DNA of 64,000 nt from Sphingosinicella ginsenosidimutans (GTDB lineage: Bacteria > Pseudomonadota > Alphaproteobacteria > Sphingomonadales > Sphingomonadaceae). The stretch lies in the NCBI RefSeq assembly GCF_007995055.1, contig NZ_VOQQ01000001.1, forward strand, positions 2,215,001 through 2,279,000, written 5' to 3'. Under the pieces are notes generated by a model. It had not been told where the DNA came from. It made no database searches and worked only from the letters and a program-made list of their open reading frames with translations. Both the position numbers and the translations under genes were made by a program. Shown piece after piece: positions 44,480-51,626 of this stretch (position 1 is the first letter of the stretch; every line of letters begins with the position of its first letter).

Positions 44480-46396
44480 ATGAAGACGACGCTGATCCTG
44501 CTGGCCTCCATCGCCGTCGTCGGCGCGATGCCGCTCGCGGCGGGCGCGGTGATGGACTTTCCCCTTCGCCAGACCGCGCAGCCGCCGGTGCCCGATGCGG
44601 TGCCCGCCGACGAGGTCTTCACGCGCGAGCAGATCGGCCACGCGCTCGCGCCGCCGACGCCGGGGGCGGGGCGCACCGTCGCCCCCGCCGCCGCCGCGCC
44701 GCGGGATGACGGCCAATGGCTGATGCCGGCCAAGAATTATGCCGCGACCCGCTATTCGGCGATGAACGAGATCAATCCGTCCAATGCCCGCAACCTGCGC
44801 GAGGTGTTCAGCTTCTCGCTCGGCGTCAACAAGGGGCAGGAGGCGGCGCCGCTGGTCGTCGGCCACATGATGTATGTGGTGACCGCCTATCCCAATTATC
44901 TCTACGCGCTCGATCTCACCCATCCCGAGGCGCCGCTGAAATGGCGGTTCGCCCCCGATCCGGTCCCGGCCTCGCAGGGCGTCGCCTGCTGCGACGTCGT
45001 CAATCGCGGCGCGGCTTATGCGGACGGCAAGATCGTCTTCAACACGCTAGACGGCCAGACGATCGCGGTCGATGCCGAGAGCGGCCATCAGGTGTGGCGG
45101 GCCCAGCTCGGCGACATCAACCGCGGCGAGACGATCACGATGGCGCCGCTCATCGTCGGCAATCATGTCCTGGTCGGCGACAGCGGCGGCGAATTCGGCG
45201 TGCGCGGCTGGCTGACCGCCCTCAATCTCGCGGACGGCAGCATTGCGTGGCGCGCTTATCATACGGGGCCGGATCGCGACGTGCTGATCGGCAACGATTT
45301 CCATCCCTTCTATGCCGCCGATCGCGGCACCGATCTCGGCGTTCGGACCTGGCCGGCCGATCACTGGCGGATCGGCGGCGGGACGATGTGGGCCTGGATC
45401 GCCTATGATCCGACGACGCAGCTCATCTTCTACGGCACGGCCAATCCGGGCCCGTGGAATTCCGAGGAACGGCCCGGCGACAACAAGTGGACGGCCGGCA
45501 TCTTCGCCCGCGACGCCCGGACCGGGGCCGCGCGCTGGTTCTACCAGTTCAGCCCGCATGACGAGCATGATTATGACGCGATCAACGAGCAGATCCTGCT
45601 CGACATGCCGTTCGGCGGCCGGATGCGCCAGGTGCTCGTGCGGATGGAGCGCAACGGCTATGTCTATGTGATCGATCGCAACAGCGGGCAGGTGCTCTCC
45701 GCCGATCCGTTCGGTCCGGTCAACAGCTCGCGCGGCGTCGATCTGCGGACCGGGCGGCTGATCGTCAATCCGGCCAAGGAGACGCATCTCGGCCAGATGG
45801 TCCGCGACATCTGCCCGACCGCCTCGGGGGCCAAGGACTGGAACCCGAGCTCGTTCAGCCCGCGCACCGGCCTCATCTACATCCCGCACGAAAATCTGTG
45901 CATGGACTGGGAGAATCTCGAGGCCAACTACATCTCCGGCACGCCCTATGTCGGCGCCGAGGTTCACATGAAGCCGGGCCCCGGCGGCCATCGCGGCGAG
46001 CTGACGGCGTGGGACCCGGTGATGCGGCGCCCGCGCTGGACGATCCGAGAGGATCTCCCCATCTGGTCCGGCACGGTCGCGACCGGCGGCGACGTCGTTT
46101 TCTACGGAACGATGGACGGCCTGTTCAAGGCGGTCGACGCGCGCGACGGCCACCTGCTCTGGCAGGTGCGGCTCGACAGCGGGATCATCGGCCAGCCGGT
46201 CTCCTATCGCGGGCCGGACGGCCACCAATATGTCGCGATCCTGACCGGGGTCGGCGGCTGGTCCGGCGCGATCGTCTCCGGCGCGCTCGATCCGCGCGAC
46301 GGCGCCGCGGCATTGGGCTTCGTCGGCACGATGCGCGATCTTCCCCACCGCACCACGCCAGGAGGGACGCTCCATGTCTTCGCGCTGCCGCATTGA
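44480..46396 (+). CDS. PQQ-dependent alcohol dehydrogenase (methanol/ethanol family)
   Basis: A 638-aa periplasmic quinoprotein. Its Sec signal (MKTTLILLASIAVVGAMPLAAGA) is followed by an eight-bladed propeller with W-type repeats (for example GHQVWRAQLGD, GHLLWQVRLDS). The adjacent cysteines Cys170-Cys171 (ACCDVVN) form the ring disulfide of this family, and GDSGGEFGVRGW near 230, the AYDP motif and RPGDNKWTAGIF near 340 belong to the active site. No heme c domain is attached, so it needs a separate cytochrome; two flank it. I cannot tell Ca from lanthanide dependence with confidence. Threonine, not Asp, stands two residues after the Asp of AYDP. PQQ synthesis genes are not in the window. 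Confidence 0.9.
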   Translation: MKTTLILLASIAVVGAMPLAAGAVMDFPLRQTAQPPVPDAVPADEVFTREQIGHALAPPTPGAGRTVAPAAAAPRDDGQWLMPAKNYAATRYSAMNEINPSNARNLREVFSFSLGVNKGQEAAPLVVGHMMYVVTAYPNYLYALDLTHPEAPLKWRFAPDPVPASQGVACCDVVNRGAAYADGKIVFNTLDGQTIAVDAESGHQVWRAQLGDINRGETITMAPLIVGNHVLVGDSGGEFGVRGWLTALNLADGSIAWRAYHTGPDRDVLIGNDFHPFYAADRGTDLGVRTWPADHWRIGGGTMWAWIAYDPTTQLIFYGTANPGPWNSEERPGDNKWTAGIFARDARTGAARWFYQFSPHDEHDYDAINEQILLDMPFGGRMRQVLVRMERNGYVYVIDRNSGQVLSADPFGPVNSSRGVDLRTGRLIVNPAKETHLGQMVRDICPTASGAKDWNPSSFSPRTGLIYIPHENLCMDWENLEANYISGTPYVGAEVHMKPGPGGHRGELTAWDPVMRRPRWTIREDLPIWSGTVATGGDVVFYGTMDGLFKAVDARDGHLLWQVRLDSGIIGQPVSYRGPDGHQYVAILTGVGGWSGAIVSGALDPRDGAAALGFVGTMRDLPHRTTPGGTLHVFALPH

Positions 46397-46928
46397 GCTT
46401 GCGCTGGCGCTCGGCCTGCTCGCCGCCGGCTGTCACCGCAAGCCACCGCCCGGCCCGCCCGCGGGCGCCGCGGTGACCGGCGCTCCCGTCTCCGGCCTGA
46501 TTCCGGGTGGCGCGGGCCCGCCCGCCGGCATCGATCCGCGCGCCCTGCCTTATTACGACAATGCCGATGCCGTCGTTCAGGGCATGCGGATGTACAAGCA
46601 GATGAACTGCGCCGGCTGTCACTTCAACGGCGGCGGCGGGATCGGCCCGGCGCTGATGGACGATGTGTGGATCTATGGCGGCCGGCTCGACCAGATCTAC
46701 AACACGATCTACCAGGGTCGCCCGAACGGGATGCCCGCCTGGCGCGGCCGCATCCCGGATCAGCAGATCTGGCAGATCGCGGCCTATGTCCGTTCGATGT
46801 CGCTGCCGGCGACGCTCGCCGCCAATACCGGCGACACGCCGTCGCAGCATCCCGCGCCGGTGCCGCGCGAGGCCGACATGCACGGCGGCTGGCAACTGCC
46901 GCCGGGCACGATCGGGCCGGCCAATTGA
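46374..46928 (+). CDS. Lipoprotein cytochrome c partner of the PQQ dehydrogenase
   Basis: A 184-aa monoheme cytochrome c with a lipoprotein signal (IELALALGLLAAGC; cysteine 20). A Pro/Gly-rich linker follows, then a heme domain with CAGCH near residue 83 and axial Met in RPNGMPAWRGRIPDQQIWQIAAYV. It overlaps the dehydrogenase gene by 23 bases, so the pair is translationally coupled. It is the most likely direct electron acceptor, in the role of XoxG/MxaG-like cytochromes, although here tethered to a membrane. Confidence 0.87.
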   Translation: MSSRCRIELALALGLLAAGCHRKPPPGPPAGAAVTGAPVSGLIPGGAGPPAGIDPRALPYYDNADAVVQGMRMYKQMNCAGCHFNGGGGIGPALMDDVWIYGGRLDQIYNTIYQGRPNGMPAWRGRIPDQQIWQIAAYVRSMSLPATLAANTGDTPSQHPAPVPREADMHGGWQLPPGTIGPAN

Positions 46929-47902
46929 TCCGGGCCTGGCTGGCGGCGCTGATCGCCGTCCTGCTGGCTGGCTGCACGCCCGCGGCCCGATCGAACGACA
47001 TCGTCTTCGTGTCGGATGAACAGGCGAACGTCGTCCACATCGTCGACGGCGCGACCGGCCGGATCGAAGGCGTCCTCGCGACCGGCGGGCGACCGCGCGG
47101 GATGCAGCTTTCGCCGGATCGCCGCACGCTCTACGTCGCCGCCGGCAACGCGAACCGGATCGAGGCGTGGGACATCGCCACGCGCCGGCGCACGCGCCTC
47201 CTGAATTCCGGGCCTGACCCGGAGCGCTTCGTGGTCAGCCCGGACGGTCGCAGCCTCTACATCGCCAATGAAAATGACAGCGCGGTCTCGTTCCTCGACA
47301 TCGCCTCCAACCGCCCGATCCGCGCGGTCCGGGTCGGCCCCGAGCCGGAGGGCATGGGGGTCAGCCCGGACGGCCGCCTGGTGGTCGCGACATCGGAGGC
47401 CTCCAGCACCGCGCATTTCATCGACGCCGCGACCGGCGCGGTCCGCGCCACCGTGATGGTCGGCAATCGCCCCCGCGACGTGCTCTTCCTCGACGATGGC
47501 CGGCGCATCTGGGTTTCGTCCGAGCAGCGCGGCACGATCAGCGTGTTCGACGCGGCGACGCTTCGCATCGTCCACGTCATCGATCTCGTCCCTGCTTTCC
47601 CCGACGTCGATCAGGTCCAGTCGGTCGAGATGAAGGCGACCCGCGACGGCCGCCGCGTGTTCGTCGCGATGGGCCGATCCAACCGCGTGGCCGAGATCGA
47701 TCCGGCGACGATGCAGGTCGTCCGCGCCTTCCCGACCGGCGAGCGGACCTGGGGCATCGGCCTGTCGCCCGACGAGACCAGGCTCTACGCGGCGAGCGGG
47801 CTTTCGGGGACGCTCACCATTGTCGACCTCGCGCGCAACCGGGTCGCGCGAACGGTCAATCTCGGCGGGCGCCCGTGGACCGCGCTGGCGGTGGCGCGAT
47901 GA
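46925..47902 (+). CDS. YVTN beta-propeller lipoprotein of PQQ catabolic clusters
   Basis: A 325-aa lipoprotein starting at TTG 46925, which overlaps the previous stop. The signal IRAWLAALIAVLLAGC gives lipobox LAGC. The mature protein is a seven-bladed propeller with repeated SPDGR and YVTN-like units (VSPDGRSLYIANENDS, VSPDGRLVVATSEAS, LSPDETRLYAASGLS). Proteins of this kind accompany PQQ alcohol dehydrogenases in several clusters; their role is not established, with scaffolding or cofactor delivery as possibilities. It ends in an ATGA overlap with the next gene. Confidence 0.83.
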   Translation: MIRAWLAALIAVLLAGCTPAARSNDIVFVSDEQANVVHIVDGATGRIEGVLATGGRPRGMQLSPDRRTLYVAAGNANRIEAWDIATRRRTRLLNSGPDPERFVVSPDGRSLYIANENDSAVSFLDIASNRPIRAVRVGPEPEGMGVSPDGRLVVATSEASSTAHFIDAATGAVRATVMVGNRPRDVLFLDDGRRIWVSSEQRGTISVFDAATLRIVHVIDLVPAFPDVDQVQSVEMKATRDGRRVFVAMGRSNRVAEIDPATMQVVRAFPTGERTWGIGLSPDETRLYAASGLSGTLTIVDLARNRVARTVNLGGRPWTALAVAR

Positions 47903-48687
47903 AGGCGGCGATCGCGCTGACCGCCGCGCTGCTGCTCGGCAGCTGCGCGCGCCAGCGCACGCTCACCGTCTGCGCCGATCCCAACAACCTCCCTTTCTCC
48001 AATCGCGCCGGCGAGGGGTTCGAGAACAAGCTCGCCGAGCTGATCGCGCGCGATCTCCACGCGAACCTCGCCTATGTCTGGTGGGCGCAGCGGCGCGGCT
48101 ATGTCCGCAACACGCTCAACGAGCGCAAATGCGATCTGTGGCCGGGGGTCGCGAGCACGGTCGAGATGCTGGCGACGACGCGGCCCTATTACCGCTCGAC
48201 CTACGTCTTCGTCACCAGGGCGAGCGACCGGCTCGACCGCCTGACGCTCGACGATCCGCGCCTTCGCCATCTCAGGATCGGAGTCCAGCTCGTCGGCGAC
48301 GATGGGGTCAACACCCCGCCGGCCCATGCGCTCGCCCGGCGCGGCATCGTCGCCAACGTGCGCGGCTACATGCTCTATGGCGATTATCGCCGGCCCAATC
48401 CGCCGGCCGCAATCGTTGAAGCGGTGGCGCGCGGCGATGTCGATGTCGGGATCGCCTGGGGCCCGCTCGGCGGCTATTTCGCGGCGCGCTCGCCCGTCCC
48501 GCTTGCCGTTGAGCGGGTCACGCCGTGGCTGGACGATTCACAATGGCCGATGGTCTACGACATTTCGGTCGGCGTCCAGAAGACCGATCTGCCGCTGCAG
48601 CGCGAGGTGGAGCATGTGCTTGAAAGTCGCGCCGCCGAGATCGGGGCGCTCCTCGATCGCTACCACATCCCGCGCGTCGAGCAGTGA
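47899..48687 (+). CDS. MxaJ/XoxJ-like quinoprotein-associated substrate-binding lipoprotein
   Basis: A 262-aa periplasmic-binding-fold protein with a lipoprotein signal (KAAIALTAALLLGSC). The pattern LTVCADPNNLPFSNRAGEGFENKLAELIA near residue 22 and KCDLWPGVASTVEMLATTRPYYRSTYVFV near 75 match the group associated with quinoprotein dehydrogenases (MxaJ/XoxJ). These are thought to bind or activate the dehydrogenase rather than feed an ABC transporter, and no ABC genes adjoin it here. It is the last gene of the chain of overlapping genes that began at 39514. Confidence 0.85.
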   Translation: MKAAIALTAALLLGSCARQRTLTVCADPNNLPFSNRAGEGFENKLAELIARDLHANLAYVWWAQRRGYVRNTLNERKCDLWPGVASTVEMLATTRPYYRSTYVFVTRASDRLDRLTLDDPRLRHLRIGVQLVGDDGVNTPPAHALARRGIVANVRGYMLYGDYRRPNPPAAIVEAVARGDVDVGIAWGPLGGYFAARSPVPLAVERVTPWLDDSQWPMVYDISVGVQKTDLPLQREVEHVLESRAAEIGALLDRYHIPRVEQ

Positions 48688-48744
48688 GGCGCGCCCGAGG
48701 CCACGGGAACCCGATCCGGCCGCCTTCGTTCGCCGGCATTGAGC

Positions 48745-49371
48745 ATGGACGACAACAGCGAACCGCCGACGGCTCCCTATCGCGATGCAGGCCGTGGCGG
48801 CATCGCGTTGCTGATCGTCGACATGATGAACGATTTCGATTTCGAGGCGGGCGCACGGTTGCGCGCCAAGGCCTGCGCGATCGCGTCCCCGATCCTGCGG
48901 CTGCGCGACGCGGTCGAGGCGGCGGGGGGCTATGTCATCTACGTCAACGACAATTTCGGCGAATGGCATTCGGAGCGGCGTCGGATCGTGGAGCGCGCGC
49001 TCGATGCCGGCCGCGACCCGGTCGTGCGCCTGGTGCCGCGCGACGAAGACTATTTCATCATCAAGCCGCAATTTTCCGGCTTCTATGCGACGAACCTGCC
49101 GGTCCTGCTGCCGAAACTGGGGGTGAGCCGGCTGATCCTCGCCGGGCTCGCGACCGATATCTGCATCCTCTTCACGGCCGCCGACGCGCACCTGCGCGAT
49201 TATGCCCTGTGGGTTCCGGAAGACGCGGTGGCGGCCCTGTCGGACGAACGGCACCGCGCGGCGCTGGAAAATATGAGCGAGGCGATGGGCGCCGAGACCG
49301 CGCCCACCGATCGGCTCACGCCCGCGTCCTGGCTCGACGCGCTTGGGCGCGACGGGGCCGAAGAAAGCTGA
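48745..49371 (+). CDS. Isochorismatase-like cysteine hydrolase
   Basis: A 208-aa protein of the isochorismatase superfamily. The catalytic triad is visible: Asp in LLIVDMMNDF near residue 26, Lys in IIKPQFSGFY near 105, and Cys in LAGLATDICILFTAADA near 140. I use the ATG at 48745; an in-frame TTG at 48739 is possible. No strong ribosome binding site is present for either. It follows the quinoprotein genes by 57 bases and may or may not belong to them. The substrate (amide, nicotinamide or similar) cannot be deduced. Confidence 0.83.
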   Translation: MDDNSEPPTAPYRDAGRGGIALLIVDMMNDFDFEAGARLRAKACAIASPILRLRDAVEAAGGYVIYVNDNFGEWHSERRRIVERALDAGRDPVVRLVPRDEDYFIIKPQFSGFYATNLPVLLPKLGVSRLILAGLATDICILFTAADAHLRDYALWVPEDAVAALSDERHRAALENMSEAMGAETAPTDRLTPASWLDALGRDGAEES

Positions 49372-49395
49372 GCGCCGTCCGCCGGGCGATTGCGG

Positions 49396-50469
49396 CTACG
49401 ACCGGTCGGTCGAAAAGCGCCAGACAATGACGTTGCGATAGATGTCGCCCGGCGCCAGGCGCGCCGAACCGAAGGCCGGCCGGTTCGGCGTGTCGGGGAA
49501 AAGCTGCGGCTCCAGCGCCACGCCGTCGCCCATCCGGTAGCAGCCGTTCGATTTGCCGATCGTCGTCCCGTCAAGGAAGTTGCCGGAATAGAATTGCAGG
49601 CCCGGCTGGTTCGAAAGCAGGTCCATCACGCGGCCCGATGCCGGATCTGCGAGCCGCGCCACCGGCCGGGCGCCGTCGGCGAGCTCCCGTCCGATCACCC
49701 AATTATGGTCGTAGCCCCGGCCGAGGCGGATCTGATCGTCGCGCGCATCGCGGACCCGCCCGCCGATCCGCGCAGGCGCCCTGAAATCGAAAGGCGTGCC
49801 GGCGACCGGCCGGAACTCGCCGGTGGGAATGGCGCCCGCATCGGTCGGAAGGAAGGTGTCGCCATGGATGGTCAGGAGGTGATCCATCGCGCTTTCGGCG
49901 CTGCCTTCGCCGGACAGGTTCCAGTAAGCATGATTGGAAAGGCCGACGATCGTCGGTCGATCGGTGACGGCGCGATAGTCGACGCTGAGGCTGTTGTCGG
50001 CATGGAGCCGGTAGGCGGCGGTCACCGTCAGCGTGCCCGGAAACCCCTGATCTCCATCCGGGCTCACATGGCGCAGCGTGACGCCCGGCGTCGGCCCGTC
50101 GTCCATCCGCGCGATTTCCCAGTTCGCCTTGTCGAACCCGCCGGGGCCGCCATGCAGCGCATTGTCCCCATCATTGATCGGCACCTGATAATCGTCGCCA
50201 TCGAGGCGGAAGCGCCCGGCAGCGATCCGGTTGGCGAAACGCCCGACCGTCGAGCCGAGATATTGCGGATGATCGAGATAGGCCGCGAGGCTGGCATGGC
50301 CCAAGGCGACATCGCCGAGGCGGCCCTCGCGATCCGGAACGCGCAGCGCCTGGATCCCGGCGCCATAGGTGATGAGGCGCACGTCCATCCCGCGCTCGTT
50401 CGTGAGCGTGATCGCCTCGACGCTCATGCCGTCCGGCAGAACTCCGAAAGCGGCGCGTTCAAGCCCCAT
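49396..50469 (-). CDS. galM: Aldose 1-epimerase
   Basis: GalM interconverts the alpha and beta anomers of galactose and other aldoses, supplying the anomer needed by galactose dehydrogenase or kinase. The 357-aa protein has RFANRIAAGRF near residue 78, the catalytic histidine in LSNHAYWNLSG near 180 and the catalytic glutamate in VALEPQLFPDTPN near 320. There is no signal peptide, so it acts in the cytoplasm. It is divergent from the GH43 gene. A 13-bp AT-rich element at 50495-50507 lies between their starts, the same element as before dgoD/dgoK. Confidence 0.92.
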   Translation of the reverse strand: MGLERAAFGVLPDGMSVEAITLTNERGMDVRLITYGAGIQALRVPDREGRLGDVALGHASLAAYLDHPQYLGSTVGRFANRIAAGRFRLDGDDYQVPINDGDNALHGGPGGFDKANWEIARMDDGPTPGVTLRHVSPDGDQGFPGTLTVTAAYRLHADNSLSVDYRAVTDRPTIVGLSNHAYWNLSGEGSAESAMDHLLTIHGDTFLPTDAGAIPTGEFRPVAGTPFDFRAPARIGGRVRDARDDQIRLGRGYDHNWVIGRELADGARPVARLADPASGRVMDLLSNQPGLQFYSGNFLDGTTIGKSNGCYRMGDGVALEPQLFPDTPNRPAFGSARLAPGDIYRNVIVWRFSTDRS

Positions 50470-50494
50470 CCATCCATCCTTTCAATTTCGTATG

Positions 50495-50507
50495 ATTGAT
50501 ATGATAA
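50495..50507. promoter_or_regulatory. Galactose-locus AT-rich element, copy 1 (galM/GH43)
   Basis: ATTGATATGATAA; its reverse complement TTATCATATCAAT matches TTATAATATAAAT of copy 3 at 11 of 13 positions. It lies 26 bases ahead of galM and 78 ahead of the GH43 gene. Candidate operator for the FadR-type regulator of this locus. Confidence 0.45.
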
Positions 50508-50584
50508 TAGACAGGGGCGGGTGGAGTCACTATCCGACCGGCCGTTGCAATCCGCACTTGTTCGTGCAGCCCGCGGGAGTGAGC

Positions 50585-51607
50585 GTGCGCAAATCCTTCT
50601 TGCTTCTGGTCGCCGCGCTCATCGGCGCGCCGTTCGCGCCCGGCCAGGCGGCCGAGCCTTCGTTCGTCCCGGTGCTGAGGACCGACTTTCCTGATCCCTT
50701 CATCCTCCCGGTCGACGATCATTTCCTCGCCTACGCGACGAACAGTGCCGGCACGAACGTCCAGGTGGCCCGGTCATCGGACCTCGTCCACTGGGAAAGG
50801 GTTCGCGACGGGGGACGGGCGCATGACGCCATGCCTGTCCTGCCGGCCTGGGCGCGCGAGGGCTGGACCTGGGCGCCCGAGGTCGCGCATGTCGGCGCAA
50901 GCTATCTCCTCTATTTCACCGCGCGGGAGCGCAGCAGCGGCCGCCAGTGCATCGGCGTCGCCCGGGCGAGCGATCCGCTCGGCCCGTTCACCAGCGATGC
51001 CGCCGAGCCGCTGGTCTGCCAGCGCGACCTTGGCGGATCGATCGATGCCAGCCCGTTCCGTGACTCGGACGGGCGGCTTTTTCTCTATTACAAGAATGAC
51101 GGGAATGCGGTGCGGCGGCCGGTCCACCTCTATGCCCAGCCGATGGCCGAAGACGGCCTGAGCGTGGTGGGCACGCCGACCGCCGTTCTTGGCGTCGATT
51201 CCGATTGGGAGAACGGCCTCGTCGAGGCGCCGACCATGGTGAAGGCTGGCGCGCGTTATTTTCTGTTCTTCTCGGCGGGCTTCTTCGGCTGGCCCGCGAC
51301 CGAGCGCTTCTCGCCCTACGCCATGGGATATGCGAGCTGCGATGGGCCGCTCGGGCCCTGCACGCCGGCCGCCGCCAATCCGATCCTGCACAGCTTCGAC
51401 ACGCGCGATGCGGGGTGCCTCAGCGGCCCGGGCCATCAAAGCGTGTTCGAGGCGCGGGGACGCTGGTTCCTCGGCTTCCACGCCTGGGCGGCGACATCGG
51501 AGTGCCGGCCTGCCGACGCGCGGCGCTATCTCTATGTCGCGCCGCTCGATCTTTCCGGGCCGGCGCCGGTGATCGGCATGAGCCTCAGGCCCGGCGCCTC
51601 GAACTAG
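50585..51607 (+). CDS. Secreted glycoside hydrolase family 43 protein
   Basis: A 340-aa secreted enzyme with a signal peptide (MRKSFLLLVAALIGAPFAPGQAAE). The five-bladed GH43 propeller shows the catalytic base Asp in TDFPDPFIL near residue 35, the pKa-modulating Asp in GSIDASPF near 155 and the acid Glu in LVEAPTMVK near 218. GH43 enzymes cut arabinose, xylose or galactose side chains and galactans; in this galactose locus an exo-galactanase or arabinosidase is plausible. The start is GTG 50585 after GGGAG. It is the first step of sugar release outside the cell membrane. Confidence 0.86.
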   Translation: MRKSFLLLVAALIGAPFAPGQAAEPSFVPVLRTDFPDPFILPVDDHFLAYATNSAGTNVQVARSSDLVHWERVRDGGRAHDAMPVLPAWAREGWTWAPEVAHVGASYLLYFTARERSSGRQCIGVARASDPLGPFTSDAAEPLVCQRDLGGSIDASPFRDSDGRLFLYYKNDGNAVRRPVHLYAQPMAEDGLSVVGTPTAVLGVDSDWENGLVEAPTMVKAGARYFLFFSAGFFGWPATERFSPYAMGYASCDGPLGPCTPAAANPILHSFDTRDAGCLSGPGHQSVFEARGRWFLGFHAWAATSECRPADARRYLYVAPLDLSGPAPVIGMSLRPGASN

Positions 51608-51626
51608 GCGGCCGGCCCGCCCCGCC

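Noticed and set aside
44480..46396. Assignment of the PQQ dehydrogenase as a lanthanide-dependent XoxF
   Set aside because: I could not place the diagnostic extra aspartate with confidence; the residue two after the Asp of AYDP is Thr. Gene context alone (MxaJ/XoxJ-like, cytochrome) does not decide it.
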